Shown one piece after another: positions 49,102 through 61,525 of a stretch of 64,000 nt of DNA; position 1 is the first letter of the stretch, and every line of letters begins with the position of its first letter. The position numbers and the translations under genes were made by a program. The stretch is from assembly GCA_027405735.1 (NCBI GenBank), contig JAPEHQ010000024.1, positions 248,001 to 312,000 on the forward strand, in the 5' to 3' direction. The notes below the pieces were generated by a model. That model worked only from the letters and a program-made list of their open reading frames with translations, ran no database searches and had not been told where the DNA came from. This stretch comes from Mucor racemosus (Eukaryota; Mucoromycota; Mucoromycetes; Mucorales; Mucoraceae).

Positions 49102-49965
49102 CTAAAGATTATAATAAGGTGATGAATCGCCGTATTGGCTTGTAGGCGGTGAAGGCAAATCATGAACTAATACATGAGTTTGCTGCTGTTTTTGTTTTGT
49201 TGATGATTGACTTTCATGATACAAACGTAAATGACGTACTAATAAAGTCTTTTTAGTGTAACTAATACAAAAAGACATCAATATACCAAAACCTTATGAG
49301 AATATATACATATGTAACTTTACCTTCGCATGCACTCGTGACATTTATAGGGGCGGTTTCCTGTATGTATACGTCTGATTTGTGCGTAAAAGAAGGTTGT
49401 CAATATAAACAAATCTATTTTAGATTATGTATCATACCTATGTCTTGCCAATGAACTGCTATCACTAAAACTCTTTTGGCATGATTGCTCTTCACATATA
49501 TGTGGTCTTTCTCCGGAATGAGTTCTTGAATGAACCGTAAGAGCAGATCTCTAATATAAACAAGGCTTAGTATTATATATAATTATTAATAACAAAACAG
49601 GTTTGATGTTGTTGTTGTGATACATTCGATATAATATGTACCTGTATAAAACGTTTACCGCAAAAAGGCTCTGTGCATTGAAAAGGTCTTTTTTTTTTTT
49701 TTTTTATACATATAAAAATGTAAAATATTAGTATATAGCCATGAGCAAGTATTTACTGGTAGTGTACCTATCATTTGTATGGATTCTATAATGTCTAGCA
49801 GCATCTGATGGTCTACCTAAATGAGGATGAAATGATGAATAACTATTGCAAGTTACACTACTACACACACATACTAAATGACTTTTGACATTCAGGCCAT
49901 TTACATGGATGCCTTTTTGGATTTTGAATAGTATTATCACTATGAACAAGTTCGGCAATATCCAT
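49102..49965 (-). CDS. C2H2 zinc-finger protein (four fingers)
   Basis: Six exons on the minus strand, 49875-49965, 49768-49816, 49642-49687, 49438-49550, 49324-49374 and 49102-49261, total 510 nt and 169 residues. Four consecutive C2H2 fingers fill most of the protein. Each spans an intron: [12 protein letters not shown]... [18 protein letters not shown]... [18 protein letters not shown]... ARHRRIH; and [12 protein letters not shown]... RHLRLYH. Linkers are TNDRP, SGERP and TGNRP, close to the canonical TGEKP. The tail is Gln/Ser-rich. Such proteins are sequence-specific transcription factors; the target is unknown. It converges on HAM1, with 54 bp between stop codons. Intron placement inside every finger suggests an old gene. 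Confidence 0.9.
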
Positions 49966-50286
49966 TCTTATTACAATAGCAAAAGAAAACAAAAAGAAAA
50001 GATCTAGAAAAAAACAAAACAAAAAATAAGCTCATATTTATAACCAATTCAAGGGGATTAATGCATTAATACACAAGAATCCCAAGTTTAAAACAACTGT
50101 TTGTTTAATAAATCATTTTGAATAGCAACGATATATTTATTTTATAATAAGAAAAAAAATTGTTATTGAAACAATCCATTTGCAGTTGTAACGTTTCAAA
50201 CCTTTTTTTTTTTTTTTTTTACATCCGTGCGAGTGCAATTTTTACTACATTTTATTCAGTATAAATAAATATATTTACAATCCACT
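49966..50286. other. Intergenic with T-run
   Basis: Region upstream of the zinc-finger gene; a T-run at about 50203-50220. No gene. Confidence 0.35.
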
Positions 50287-50620
50287 ATTGGTTTGTTGTC
50301 CTAATTCGCCTGCATCAATAATATCTAAAGCTAAATATGAAACGAGCTTGAGTTTTTGTGCAACAAGCTTAGCTTGCACTGCTGAAGGTGCTTGTTTACG
50401 CGTAACTCTAGTAGCGATGTCTTGAGCAATTACAGCCAACTGAATCTTTTGTTAGTTTATAAAAAAATGAAAAAGCTACAGTAAATAACCAACTATCAAT
50501 AGGATATTTAGTATCATTTAGTTGGAGAACAATAACATTGCATTAATTTTTCGTATTCAGGCACAGGTAATGGATCAAGTCTCCAGCGCACTCAAAAAAT
50601 TCAATTGGCGGTTTTGTAAA
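50287..50620 (-). pseudogene. Duplicated 3' end of the ACAD10/11-type phosphotransferase gene
   Basis: Minus-strand frame 50455-50287 reads IQLAVIAQDIATRV and LKLVSYLALDIIDAGELGQQ, like the C-terminal helix of the aminoglycoside-phosphotransferase-like domain of ACAD10/ACAD11 proteins. The preceding segment (50620-50480) is a mutated near copy of 52640-52774, with frame breaks in the counterpart of LMQCYCSQLN. So this is the 3' part of a second, decayed gene copy. Confidence 0.6.
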
Positions 50621-51048
50621 AACCAAATGTATATGTATATGATCCTTTACCGCTCCTTATTTAAACACCGTATATTGAAGACACTGACTCATGGTATATT
50701 CAGACTCCCTTGTCTTTATATTGTTTAGAAGTATACTTTAATAGTTATGTTAAAAAATGAAAAATCTCGTAAGGATTTCCCATTGTATTGCACAAAATTT
50801 ACAAAAATAGAAACGATTACATAAAGATTAACGAGATTTTTAAAAGATTTTTGTCGGAACAGGGTGTCTAATAGTAACATGAAATATTCCTGTCCGACGA
50901 GGTCCGGAGCTCGATAATGCTTGCTTCATTCATTTCAAATAATTAGTAGGTCAATAAGGGATACTTATATCGGGAATCTATAATAATGTCACCTTGGGAG
51001 TATTTTTACTGAACGATTTTTTTGTTTTTTTTATGTCTTTTAATTCAC

Positions 51049-51463
51049 TACCATTGGGTCAATCTACCTCTTGATTATAAGGTTCCATGCTGGTCGGCAT
51101 TTTTGCTTGGCTACTTGGGTCTGTCGTAATGGGCAGCTTACACTAATGCTGGAATAGCAAATACTAATTATACAAAGTATTTGTCCATTGGTGATACAAT
51201 TCGTCTGATACCTTTATAAGGTGGGAAGAAAAGGGAAGCTAGGTTGGGAATCCTTTTTATCCGAGTTAGAAAGGTCGTTTACTGATCGCTCCTCGAGGGT
51301 TGGTTGGTATACATCTGTCGTAATGGGCAGCTTCGGGCATAAGTTGAATAATGATAACTAAGTTGGTGTTATCATCCTGTGTCTAAAAAGTTTGACTGAA
51401 ATCTGCGCAAGCAGAATTCAGAACGGGTAAACTGACGGTAGTGAGCTGATGTCAATTTTCTTA
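51049..51463. ncRNA. Tandem unit 1: candidate structured non-coding RNA
   Basis: About 415 bp, G+C-richer than its surroundings, repeated 581 bp further on. No ORF of note on either strand. It contains strong potential hairpins. CTGAAATCTGC-GCAA-GCAGAATTCAG (51399-51424) is a 10-bp stem with one A-A mismatch and a GNRA tetraloop. AAATACT...AGTATTT is a 7-bp stem. CTAGGTTGG...CCGAGTTAG forms a longer stem. CTGTCGTAATGGGCAGCTT occurs twice within the unit. No match to U1-U6, SRP, RNase P/MRP, telomerase template or tRNA was recognised. Either strand could be transcribed; the hairpins are written for the plus strand. Confidence 0.45.
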
Positions 51464-51629
51464 TATGCTGATCCAGTAGTTGTAGTCAGGTATTTTTGGG
51501 TTGTAAAGTTTTACATTGATGAACAACTAACATCTGCTTCAATTTTTTAGATTTACATAGCATTGATTCAGTCTCTTCACCAAACTCTTTTGCAGGTGTG
51601 CCTTTCTCTAGAAAATATCATTCTCTTAT

Positions 51630-52043
51630 TACCATTGGGCCAACCTACCTCTTGATTATAAGGTTCCATGCTGGTCGGCATTTTTGCTTGGCTACTTGGG
51701 TCTGTCGTAATGGGCAGCTTACACTAATGCTGGAATAGCAAATACTAATTATATAAAGTATTTGTCCATTGGTGATACAATTCGTCTGATACCCTTATAA
51801 GGTGGGAAGAAAAGGGAAGCTAGGTTGGGAATCCTTTTTATCCGAGCTAGAAAGGTCGTTTACTGATCGCTCCTCGAGGGTTGGTTGGTATACATCTGTC
51901 GTAATGGGCAGCTTCGGGCATAAGTTGAATAATGATAACTAAGTTGGTGTTATCATCCTGTGTCTAAAAAGTTTGACTGAAATCTGCGCAAGCAGAATTC
52001 AGAACGGGTAAACTGACGGTAGTGAGTTAATGTTAATTTTCTT
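51630..52043. ncRNA. Tandem unit 2: candidate structured non-coding RNA
   Basis: Second copy, differing from unit 1 at eight positions, all C/T or G/A transitions. In the CTAGGTTGG...CCGAGCTAG stem, the unit-1 G-U pair becomes G-C, so pairing is kept. The GNRA hairpin is unchanged. The 167-bp spacer between the units is unrelated. Confidence 0.45.
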
Positions 52044-52549
52044 TGAAGGAAAGACGTGTCTGTACAAAGAGGTTGGCTGAGGAGTAAAGCTATCAGGGAA
52101 GTATATATACTTTTTCCATTTTTACTTTTACATTGCTTTTAAGCTTTCTCGTTTTATAGGATTTATAAACAGCTTGATTAAAAAAATTGATTGACTTCAC
52201 CCTTTAACGCTGCCTTTGTCTGCATTCCGTAATCTGTTTCTAGTGCTTCGTTTACTAAACTTAATTGTTTCTGTTCCATAAAAACATGAATCACAAACAA
52301 CCAATCGATCAGGCTTTTAGTTTTTGAATATCTCGAGAAATGGGAGAAATACGAGCCATTTGATTCTCTTATTGATGCGACATACCTAACTTATTATAAT
52401 GATGACTTTGAGATGCTCTTTATTATCGCTCATAATATCAACAAATGTAATAAATATTTATATAATATGTCAAGTAAAGTTTTGGATTTTATTTGTAATG
52501 CAATAACAATTACATAGATTGTAACGATAGTGGGGAAGGGGGATAAGTA

Positions 52550-54551
52550 TTAGAATCCGCTACAAATTATCATTGAACGTAGCCTATCTGAAGGACATGG
52601 AGGTGGTATATCAATAAAACAAAAATTTACTCGAAAAAATGAAAAAGCTACAGCAAATAACCAACTATCAAGAGGATATTTAGTATCATTTAATTGAGAG
52701 CAATAACATTGCATTAATTTTTCGTATCCAGGCACAGGTAATGGATCAAGTCTCTTCAGCGCAACAAAATTCACTTTTTAATGGAAGACGGTCGAGGAGG
52801 GATTATCACAGAGGATGGTGATGAAGCTATGGATTATATTGTTGATGAAGGAAATGAAAAATTCAACTAACTTGACATATAATAAAGAGCTTCAGCCCAC
52901 TCCTATTGAGCCTGTCCTTGAAGAGGGAAATGTAGAAAACAGAATGGCTTCACTTTCTTTATTCAAAAACTGATTTCGTTCTATTAAATGCTAAAAACCA
53001 AGAAGATGGTCTAGTACAGTCAATACGTTAATACATGAGCGCGTCATCTTCTTAAATTAAAGACTGATTTGATGCATACTGCTGAAGAAAAGAAGTAAAA
53101 AGAGAAAGCTCCCACAAGAAAGAATAATGAACGAGCATTCTCTATCATATATGCAATTAAAAAAGAGAGCTCTTAAAGGCTGCTTTGTCCTCAAAAAATA
53201 TTCATATTTCTTCACTGTTTTGGTTTGTATTTATTAATTGCGTTTTGTCCTTTTGAAGTGAGACCGAATTTCATAATAAAACTTGCTTCAGTTGATTGCT
53301 CTTCACTGACAGAAAGAGCCCTAATCAAGCTACGAACTCCAACAATAAGAGAGATAATTGAGCTTCTCCTTGAGAATTTTTTCCGTGAAGTGTTTGTCTT
53401 CTTGCTTCAAAATTAGCAGACGCTAGAAATTTCTCCATCACTATGGCAGGGTTCATGCGCTTGTAAGGCAGCCTTTTTCTGCCAAATTTGCTCAGATCAA
53501 GCACTGTATATAAAAAGGTTGAAGAAGATTAAATAAATTTAGCAAAAGATAATCAATAGTTAATAGCTCCCAATCAAGAACACCAGTAACTCAAGACTCA
53601 GTAGAATAGGATATCTAATGAAGGAAGGTTTATATATTTATGTACACGCTTGTAAAATCATATCATGTTATCAACCTTGAAATCACCATGAATAATGGTA
53701 GCTTGATTTTTTACTTCATTACGCTTAAACGAGAAATTGGTCATACTGCTTTTCCTGTTTTTTCATCAACAATGGCTCCTTGAGCATCTGATACTTTACC
53801 AAGGGCCCTCATTTGATGTGCATAAAGTTCATTATCTTTACCATAACCTTCTAATCCAATAGATTTGAAATTGGCAGAATGTAGTTTGCCCAATGTAGCT
53901 ACAGCCAAGAACCAATTGTGTGTGTATTTTAACGAGATTTTTCTTTGATATATATAAACAAATTCACATACTATTCTCTACGTTCTTCAAAAGGTAGATC
54001 AAGCGTTCTAACATCGGTAAAAATTCTATTTTTGAGAAACTCCATAACATAAAATGGAGTATCAATAACATTAGCATCTTCACATAATGTATATGCTTTT
54101 AAAAGGGGGTCATCTGAATTCTTTCCAAGAGCACGAATAATAAGATATTTACGCTCTACTGCATGTGCTGTCTTGGATATCAAAGCTCCTGGAGGCTTCT
54201 TTCTCAACGCATATTGCTGTTGACTATTTTTTTGTGTCAGTATTTTGACAAGCTTCCAATGAATGTAATCTTTTTAGAACTTACTTTCCGTCCTTTAACA
54301 AATAGGTGGGGTTAGATTGTCCATGATTGAATTGGCTTATATATAAAGGAGCAGTGAATCCCGAAATTCCCTTTTGAAGATAAGCTTCGAGTGATTTAGC
54401 ATTAAGTGTGTGTTTATAAAACAAGTTTGTCAGTATATCTTTCTTGGGTCTCTTTTTCTCTCCTATGGTGTATAATTTCCCCTTTTTTATATAATTGTCC
54501 CTTTGTTTTTTAACCTTACCTAGTTCTTATAGAAAAAGTTGACTGAGACAT
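52550..54551 (-). pseudogene. ACAD10/11-type aminoglycoside-phosphotransferase-like gene, disrupted
   Basis: In intact relatives this kinase-fold domain phosphorylates hydroxyacyl-CoA substrates in ACAD10/11, or stands alone in fungi. Pieces in order on the minus strand: start MSQSTFSIRTR (54551); SLEAYLQKGISGFTAPLYIS with GQSNPTYLLKDGK (to about 54290); ALISKTAHAVERKYLIIRAL and ANVIDTPFYVMEFLKNRIF (54207-53971); LAVATLGKLHSANFKSIGLE and ATIIHGDFKVDN, the catalytic His-Gly-Asp (53910-53650, with frame breaks). The DWE-type metal-binding segment that should follow is absent. Unrelated sequence runs from about 53650 to 52775, and then LDPLPVPGYEKLMQCYCSQL and PLDSWLFAVAFSFFR appear (52774-52550). 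Loss of the metal-binding block plus frameshifts makes it a pseudogene. Confidence 0.7.
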
Positions 54552-54885
54552 GATAATTAAAAAGTAATGAATAAATGAAATGAAGAAAGCCCTGAATGGT
54601 CTAGAGATGTTTATAACTGAAAATTATGGTAAATCACATGAGCCTGGAAAAAAAAGTTGCATAACATACATTAGCATGTTGAGGTCTTCACAAGTGGGCC
54701 AACTGTAAACAATGTCGTTATATGATGATATTATGAAAGAGGGGAAAGAAATCGACTAATAAAGTGCTACACCCAGAGCCAAACGAGCATGCGGAGAACG
54801 TCATACGAAAAGTTGTGAGTTCTCGACATGGCACCAAACAGGAAATACAGTAATACATAGCATTATCAAACAAAATTGCTGCCAT

Positions 54886-54949
54886 CAATATTTGAACTGA
54901 GACCTTGCACTTGGGAAGTACACACCTTAATCATTCGGCCCAACTACCA
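54886..54949 (-). pseudogene. tRNA-like remnant
   Basis: The minus strand reads GGTAGTTGGGCCGAATGATT then AAGG, like the acceptor and D-arm (box A) of a tRNA-Ser/Leu. An anticodon-like stem TGTAC/GTGCA with loop TTCCCAA and a GTTCAAAT box B-like motif follow. The T-stem does not pair and the 3' acceptor strand is missing. Either a decayed tRNA or a tRNA-derived SINE head. Confidence 0.35.
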
Positions 54950-55566
54950 AGGGCTGTAAGAAGCAAAATTGCATAAAATTTGACTAAGATTTAACTTTTG
55001 ATGGCGGCGGCAGATTCGCGCTCATTCACTTTGAATCTGAACATAAAGCCTCGACTTTTTATCACGTTTATTGTATTCAGAAAATGCTTATATGCAAAAG
55101 ACTTGAAGGAATAATAGTAAACTCAAGTTTATTAAATAACAAGCCTATAACTTATGTAAGGCTTTATTATTTAATATGAAATGAATTGAAATTAATGAGT
55201 ACACTTAATATTTTTACTAGAGTTCTTTTCAAGTACAACCACGAATTAGTTCATCTTCAAAATTGATGTGCCGTTGTTCTATCGCCCTTGATACTAACAC
55301 TAGCAATAATTTCACCACAAATCCCATCAGCAATCTAACATCTACTACCAGCCCAAGTAACTGCAGCGCTGATGCACCAGTCGCCTCTATAACTGGTTTA
55401 AATAATCATAAATCTAGTACAAACTTAACCAACATCAATTTAAATGTAACGGCCTCTATTACTGCCTGGTCAAGTACTATAAATTAAACCTAGCAGTATA
55501 TTTTCCTCTTATTATGTTTTATTCATATTTGACCGATAATTTGTTTTTGCATTTGCATTTACTATT

Positions 55567-55607
<41 letters not shown>

Positions 55608-56311
55608 AAAAATTTGCCCGCCGCGCTGGTCGAAATGAGGCCTCCTCCCATTCTGTTTGCATGATCTCCTATCTGTTTTGTTTATTGATTACCCACTTTA
55701 CGGCATATACATATTTTTAAAAACATTTACCCAGGAAACAGTTTTCATATAGGGGAAGATAATAAAGATGCACCTTGTAGCAATAGCTAAGCCAGGGGTT
55801 ATGTAAGAAACTTTAACTATTGTGTATGTTACATATGCAGATGTCCGTACAATCGGAAAGATACGTTCATATTGTGGTAGATACATGCCATTTAAATAAG
55901 CACGATATAAATTATACGGTGCAATACCTTATAGATAGACATACTGCCAATTTCATTTCTTTTGCACCTTTGTCATGTTGTATTCAATATACTCCTTTCC
56001 TCCTTTACAATGTCTTGTTCTATTGTCTCCCTTATTTTCTGTTGTCTTCATTCTATACCAAATGTGCTTTCCTCCTTTGTGTCTAGGTTTATTTTTTGTT
56101 TTTTATAAATTAATATAACAAGTTTCTCCTTTAAATAAATAGAAGAAAGAAACACAGTGTTTCGTTTCAACCCATCTTTTCTTTTTTCTTATTTTTCATA
56201 TTATTACATTACATATAAAAAATGACACATTTAAGTGATTTTAGTTTTTTACGTAAGCTTTACAAGCATACAACATGTCTAATATTAAACTAATAGCTTT
56301 CAATAGAAAGA
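54950..56311. other. Intergenic; includes a 39-nt T-run
   Basis: T-run at 55568-55606. A Ser/Thr/Asn-rich frame (55266-55487) lacks homology and splice context. A+T-rich otherwise. No gene supported. Confidence 0.4.
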
Positions 56312-58639
56312 ATGGTATCGTTTGCATATCTGTATGTCTGGTACACTTACAGAGTTTGGACATTGGATAAATTCAGTTGTCTACATCCAAAGAGATTTCG
56401 ACAAGGAGAGCTTAAAAGTATAGTTACTCTGTTGATTTTATTCATGATACCGTTTCAGCTATTTTATGGTAATATTTTTGCATCTAGATTTGATTGTATC
56501 AAATTACTTATCTTATATGTATGTATATATATAAAAAGATATAACATCTGTAAAAATTAAATACGAAGAGGGCTTTGCAAATGTTTTGGGCCATATTTTT
56601 ACTAAACCAGAGCAAATGTGGACTAAAGCAGATAAAGCTCTTGTGATACCAACAGGTAAAATAAATAAAGATTGCATTGATTTACATGTACATAACTTCA
56701 AATATAAATAGAATATAGCTTGGTAATAGGTTTCTCTCTACAAACAGGTACATTGGTTTTATTGCAATGCTTTTGGAATTATCTTGCCAATTCAGTTGCA
56801 AAAAGGAATTTTATGAGTAGTAAAGAATTCATGTTTTATATTTGCTGGTAAGATACAATCAAGTGTATTTCTATTTCTGTCCTTGGATCTAATCTGGCAT
56901 TGACAGGACATGCTCGAGTTTTATCATTTTCCCTCTTTTACAATACAACTTTTCAAGAGATATTTATGAGCCTACTATCAAGGAAATTATACCAGAAATG
57001 GTATATGGCATTGGTAAAGTATTGCATCTTTAATACAAAAGTACCATGTTTATTAACAAATTGTCATAGAATTATTTATTGTAGCTTGCCTTGGTGTTGT
57101 CTCTCATTTTCGATTCAAAAAACTACTTCGTAATTCTCGAGATACCCCTAACGGTAGATCCATTACGCAAAAGGTTTTATACTTTCAAGAAGTCAATATT
57201 GTGCTATCCACCGTTTTATTTGGCCATGGTACTTTATTAACCATTTTAAGTTGTGATGGATTAACCGCACCAAAATATCTAAACATTCATAAATTCTCTG
57301 CTGATTTCTTCATTTGTAACAGTATGTAAATCATAACATATACAAAAATATTGCTATTAACGTTTACTTGGTAGTTAATATGTGCGCTGTTATTACATGG
57401 CTTTGTATGATTCTAATCTTTCATCCAAAACACAATAATTCAGCAGAATCAAATCCAGCAGAAGATGAAGTTTACACTGAAGATAGCAATAAAATCAACA
57501 ACAACAGTGGCATTAGTAGTACAAACACTTATGCACATGCGCCAACACTTGTTTATGGTAGTTCTCAAGCTTCTAGTGAATATATGTACAAAAGTTGTCA
57601 TCCATTGACTAAATCAAGTACCATTAATAGCAGCAATTGCGAAAGTGCTTTTCAATATGGTCCATTACCTATTGTTCCCTCTTCTTCTGAGGCAACAACG
57701 ACAACAACAGGAGCGTTCCGTAAAAATAATTCTATCGCATCTACCGCTCCTTCAATGACTACTTTGGTATCTCATCATCAAGTGAATCATGGTAGCAACG
57801 GAAAAAGTAATAGCATGTATCCTCGATCAACTAAAGGATCAATCAGCGCAAGTAGCGATTATTTTCAGGTAGCCATGCCTGATGAAAAGACATTACCTTC
57901 ACCAGATGATTACTATGACTCTAGAGCTAGCTATAATAACGCTGCTTCTATTGCTGCTGCAGCTGCTGCTTCAAGACATTATCAACAACAACAAGAATTA
58001 GAAATAAATGATTTGAAAGTAAAACATATTCATGCTAGTCTTAATAAACAAGAAATACCAGAAGAATATGTTCCACCTCCATTATCTCCAGCCAGAAAAA
58101 GCCGAGGAGATGTAATCCAAAGTTTACGTCCAGAGCAAGATCGTAAAAGATACACTCACTCAATGATGATTATTCCCTGTGATGAAGATATGGGTGAATT
58201 TGGCATCACGAAAAATGATGCTCGCATTTATAATAATGATAATGATCTGGTTCCAGGTCGCTCACCGCATGATGGCCAAGGAGAGGAGCTTCCTACAACA
58301 AGTAATCATATTGCTAATAACTTTCAAAGCTTTCAACAACAGCAAACATTAAATAATTCTATGTTAACTTCATTTAAAGAAGTTGGATCTGCTACTACAT
58401 TGTTGAATAACGATACACCCAAAAAATTTATGAATCATTCTACATCTTCTCTATTGTTACCATTACCGTTCGAGACAAGTAATTACAGTATAAGTAGTAG
58501 TTTCAATGAAGCAACCGAAGAACATCAAAAGAGGCAGCAGCCTTCCTCTTCCACCTCCTCTTCATCTTCCTCTTCCTCTTCCACTTCCTCTTCTAATGAT
58601 ACTAATTTAATGCACGATACTAATGTTTTCAACCTATAA
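56312..58639 (+). CDS. Multi-pass membrane protein (receptor-like) with a long low-complexity tail
   Basis: Exons 56312-56468, 56539-56655, 56748-56847, 56907-57013, 57085-57321 and 57375-58639 join to 1983 nt and 660 residues. About six hydrophobic segments are visible in the first 250 residues: FAYLYVWYTY; SIVTLLILFMIPFQLFY; TLVLLQCFWNYLA; FMFYICWTCSSFIIFPLL; IVLSTVLFGHGTLLTIL; and MCAVITWLCMILIF. A further N-terminal segment may lie in an unrecognised upstream exon; an AG acceptor precedes the ATG. The 400-residue cytoplasmic tail is rich in Ser, Asn, Gln and Thr, with Ala, Gln and Ser runs, and has potential phosphorylation sites (PPPLSPARKSRG). The layout resembles fungal seven-transmembrane receptors with long tails. 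The family was not identified. Confidence 0.65.
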
Positions 58640-60448
58640 TTAATAATATATATATACAAACACATCTGAAATCACTATAATAAATTTTTACATTTTGTTC
58701 TAATATCTAATGTAAAATGAGTTCCTTTTTTATTTTGGCCAAACCTATTATACATCATTCAAGTATTCATTGAGCTGATGTAAATGAATATCATTGAACA
58801 TGGTTCGAAAGATCATCCATCAGCAACAAAATTTATATTTTTTGTACAACTCTGATTTGCATTTAAGTCAATTCTGTTTTATCAATAACTCCTAGAAAAA
58901 TTGATATTTTTTTTTTGAAAATTCAAAAAGTACCCAGTAGACAACGTTGTATACTATTTGTTTGGCCATTAACTGCAGATTATCAGTAAATAAGTTCATT
59001 CAGGAAGCAAAGATTTACGACCTTTTAATATTTTTCTTGTACCTATTTTCTTACAATTATTTAAATCGATATTTGAAATACAACAATTTTTTAAAAAATG
59101 GATGCAAAACACATCATACTTCTACCACTTTAATTATGCATAAAGAGGACACTAACTTATTAATTTTGGTAGTTGTTATTGGCATATGTATTGGTTTTGG
59201 ATGATTTGGCGCTATTTCTAATTTTCAATGGACTATCGAGCCATAAAACCCGCTTGGAAAAATGGCACGCTTAATTCTTGCGATTAAAGTAGAAAAACAA
59301 TGGAATGTTAAAAATATATATCTAGACACTGTTATAGTTGTAACATATACTTTGAAACTTTTGGCCCATTTGGAACAATATTCATTGATTCTAAGCATTT
59401 TCTCAGTTGCTAAATTTCTTTCAAGCAGAGGAAAAAAGTTTTTTTTCAAAAACGTATGCAAAAATCCTTCAAAAATAACAGTTAGATAATGAAATCAAGA
59501 TATGTCATTTATAGATCTTGCAATGAAGTGACACCTTTTATGGACCAAAGTTGCCATTGTTATTTCGTACAAAATAACTGATCTCGATTCGTACCTGAAT
59601 CTCGCTCCATAAGGACTGAGTTCCAATCAGATCACAGCAAGGATAACAAAAAACTCTATATTGATGGTGCCTGTAAAAGGAAGTATTCCTGATCAAGATG
59701 CAATCTTCTAAATCACGACACCTATGATATAAACTATATTTATTTTGCATTAATAATATATTCTAAAACTCCTGCCCATAAAATCGGATTTGCAGTAATT
59801 CTATATAAGGTAGCATTGGTTTCGAGCCGTGTTTTGCCAGCCAAATTTACTAGTATAAGCTGGCCTCAACAGAATCCCTAAGATAAGGAATCGCATCCCA
59901 AAAAAATAAGCTCAGTTGCATTTTAAATTATAACTGGAATGATGAAAGATCAACTTCCATCTAGTAATATTCTATCATATTAAACAAAGTATCAACATCT
60001 CAACCAAGTATCTTATAAAAGAATGTCAATAAAATACATTACAATTGAACACCTGTAAAATAGGCATCAACACACAAGCATCTACAATTTTACAATTCAT
60101 ATAAATATAGCACACTTTATGAAGAAGATATTATTATTTTTCTTCAAATTTCTTATAATCACAACAAAACCGTGGAAAGACTATAATTGTATTTATTAAC
60201 GCTTTTATTTTTATTTGTTTTTTATTTTTATAGAATTATTACTTCAATTTTATTGCAGATCTAGTATGCATTAAGTCAAACTTCAAGATTTAATTCTAAC
60301 CATTATTTAATTTTATAAAAATTTGCAAAGAATATCTGAACAACCCATACAAAATAGCTCAGAAAATACGTGTTCTTATTTCTCCATTTTTACAGCAACT
60401 CAGGAGGCTAAGCCTTTTGTAATTCTGCGGACCAACACTGGAAGTATC
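58640..60448. other. Intergenic, no gene recognised
   Basis: A+T-rich. Frames at 58947-59204 and 59262-59489 lack family features. 60365-60440 resembles 22130-22210 (ATTTCTCCATTTT and GGAGGCT words), a short shared repeat. Confidence 0.4.
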
Positions 60449-61483
60449 TAGCTTTTTATTGAGTAGATATAAATATCATTGCTGCCTTCGATTTGATCTG
60501 GTGATCAAGAAATACGTCCGCTACCAACAATACAGTACTGTAGTAAATAATGATATTTGATCTTAAAATGCGGTTAAATAAAAATATCAGTAGTCTTTAA
60601 TAACGACTACTGCTACCTATATTAAAAGCATTAGTCCCTTCTATTAGCATGCGCATTCAGATAAAAGAAAAGAATACCAGCTTAATAATAGTTTGATATG
60701 CCTTACCAAACGGTGGTGAATATACCGTTGGAATATGAAAACAAAGAGAGAAGCAACGCACATAAAAAAGGATTTTCAAGGCTGCTTTACATTATTTAGC
60801 GCAATTAAAAGCCGGTTCTTTTTAACTTTTCTTATATTTAACCACGTACGGTCTGAAAATCCAGACTTTGTAGCGGACATTTTTGGTGACTCATTTTGTC
60901 CTTACCAACACTCATGATTTTGATAAAAAAACAGAAAAATCAAATTTTGATACCAAAATCAACGTTTAAATATACTACATTGTGAGAGAAAATTGTAGCC
61001 ATGACTAATACACATTTTATGAAAGCTTAATATTAAATATTAAGTAATAAAACTTAGCATTTTTGGCCCAAAAACGGTTTTTTGATTAAAGGATTTTCAT
61101 GTAATATTTTACAATAAAAATGTTTATTATTTTTTATTGAGCAAATAGAGCGCTAAATGTTGTATATGTGAATATTTTTTGTTTTTATAATTGGTAGTGT
61201 AATTAACTCTAGATATGCAAAATCAGAAAAAAAAAAAATTAAAAAATGTCAAAATTGATGATCTGGACAAAAATAATTTTCTAAATTAATATTCCGCTTA
61301 TAAGCCTTGTAAGTCTTAAAAATGAGAGATTTTATAATACCTGAGAACTTTTTCAAGAATTAATGATGCTGTATCCACTTGATTCAAGCTTATTACCATA
61401 AATATTTACACATGTTAATATTGTGTGGTATTTTATTTGATGATAATATAGTCCTATTTTATAATCATTCCATAGAGGTAATT
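60449..61483 (-). repeat. Left arm of a large inverted repeat (family A)
   Basis: About 1.03 kb, reverse complement of 62672-63727 with very high identity. The 60-codon frame at 60735-60917 is encoded identically in the other arm (63258-63440), though it is not itself a supported gene. The inner end stops at ACTAAAAC, just short of the dynein exon. Confidence 0.88.
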
Positions 61484-61525
61484 TACATTAAGTTTTAGTA
61501 TTTCACCTACTAGTATCATACGTTA

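Noticed and set aside
51049..52043. Tandem units as group I intron, U-snRNA, SRP or telomerase RNA
   Set aside because: None of the core motifs of these RNAs could be placed; left as unidentified structured RNA.
55266..55487. Ser/Thr/Asn-rich ORF as a wall protein
   Set aside because: No signal peptide, anchor or exon context; low-complexity composition is easy to obtain by chance.
60735..60917. 60-codon frame identical to one at 63258-63440
   Set aside because: Identity is explained by the inverted repeat arms; other family-A copies do not keep the frame.
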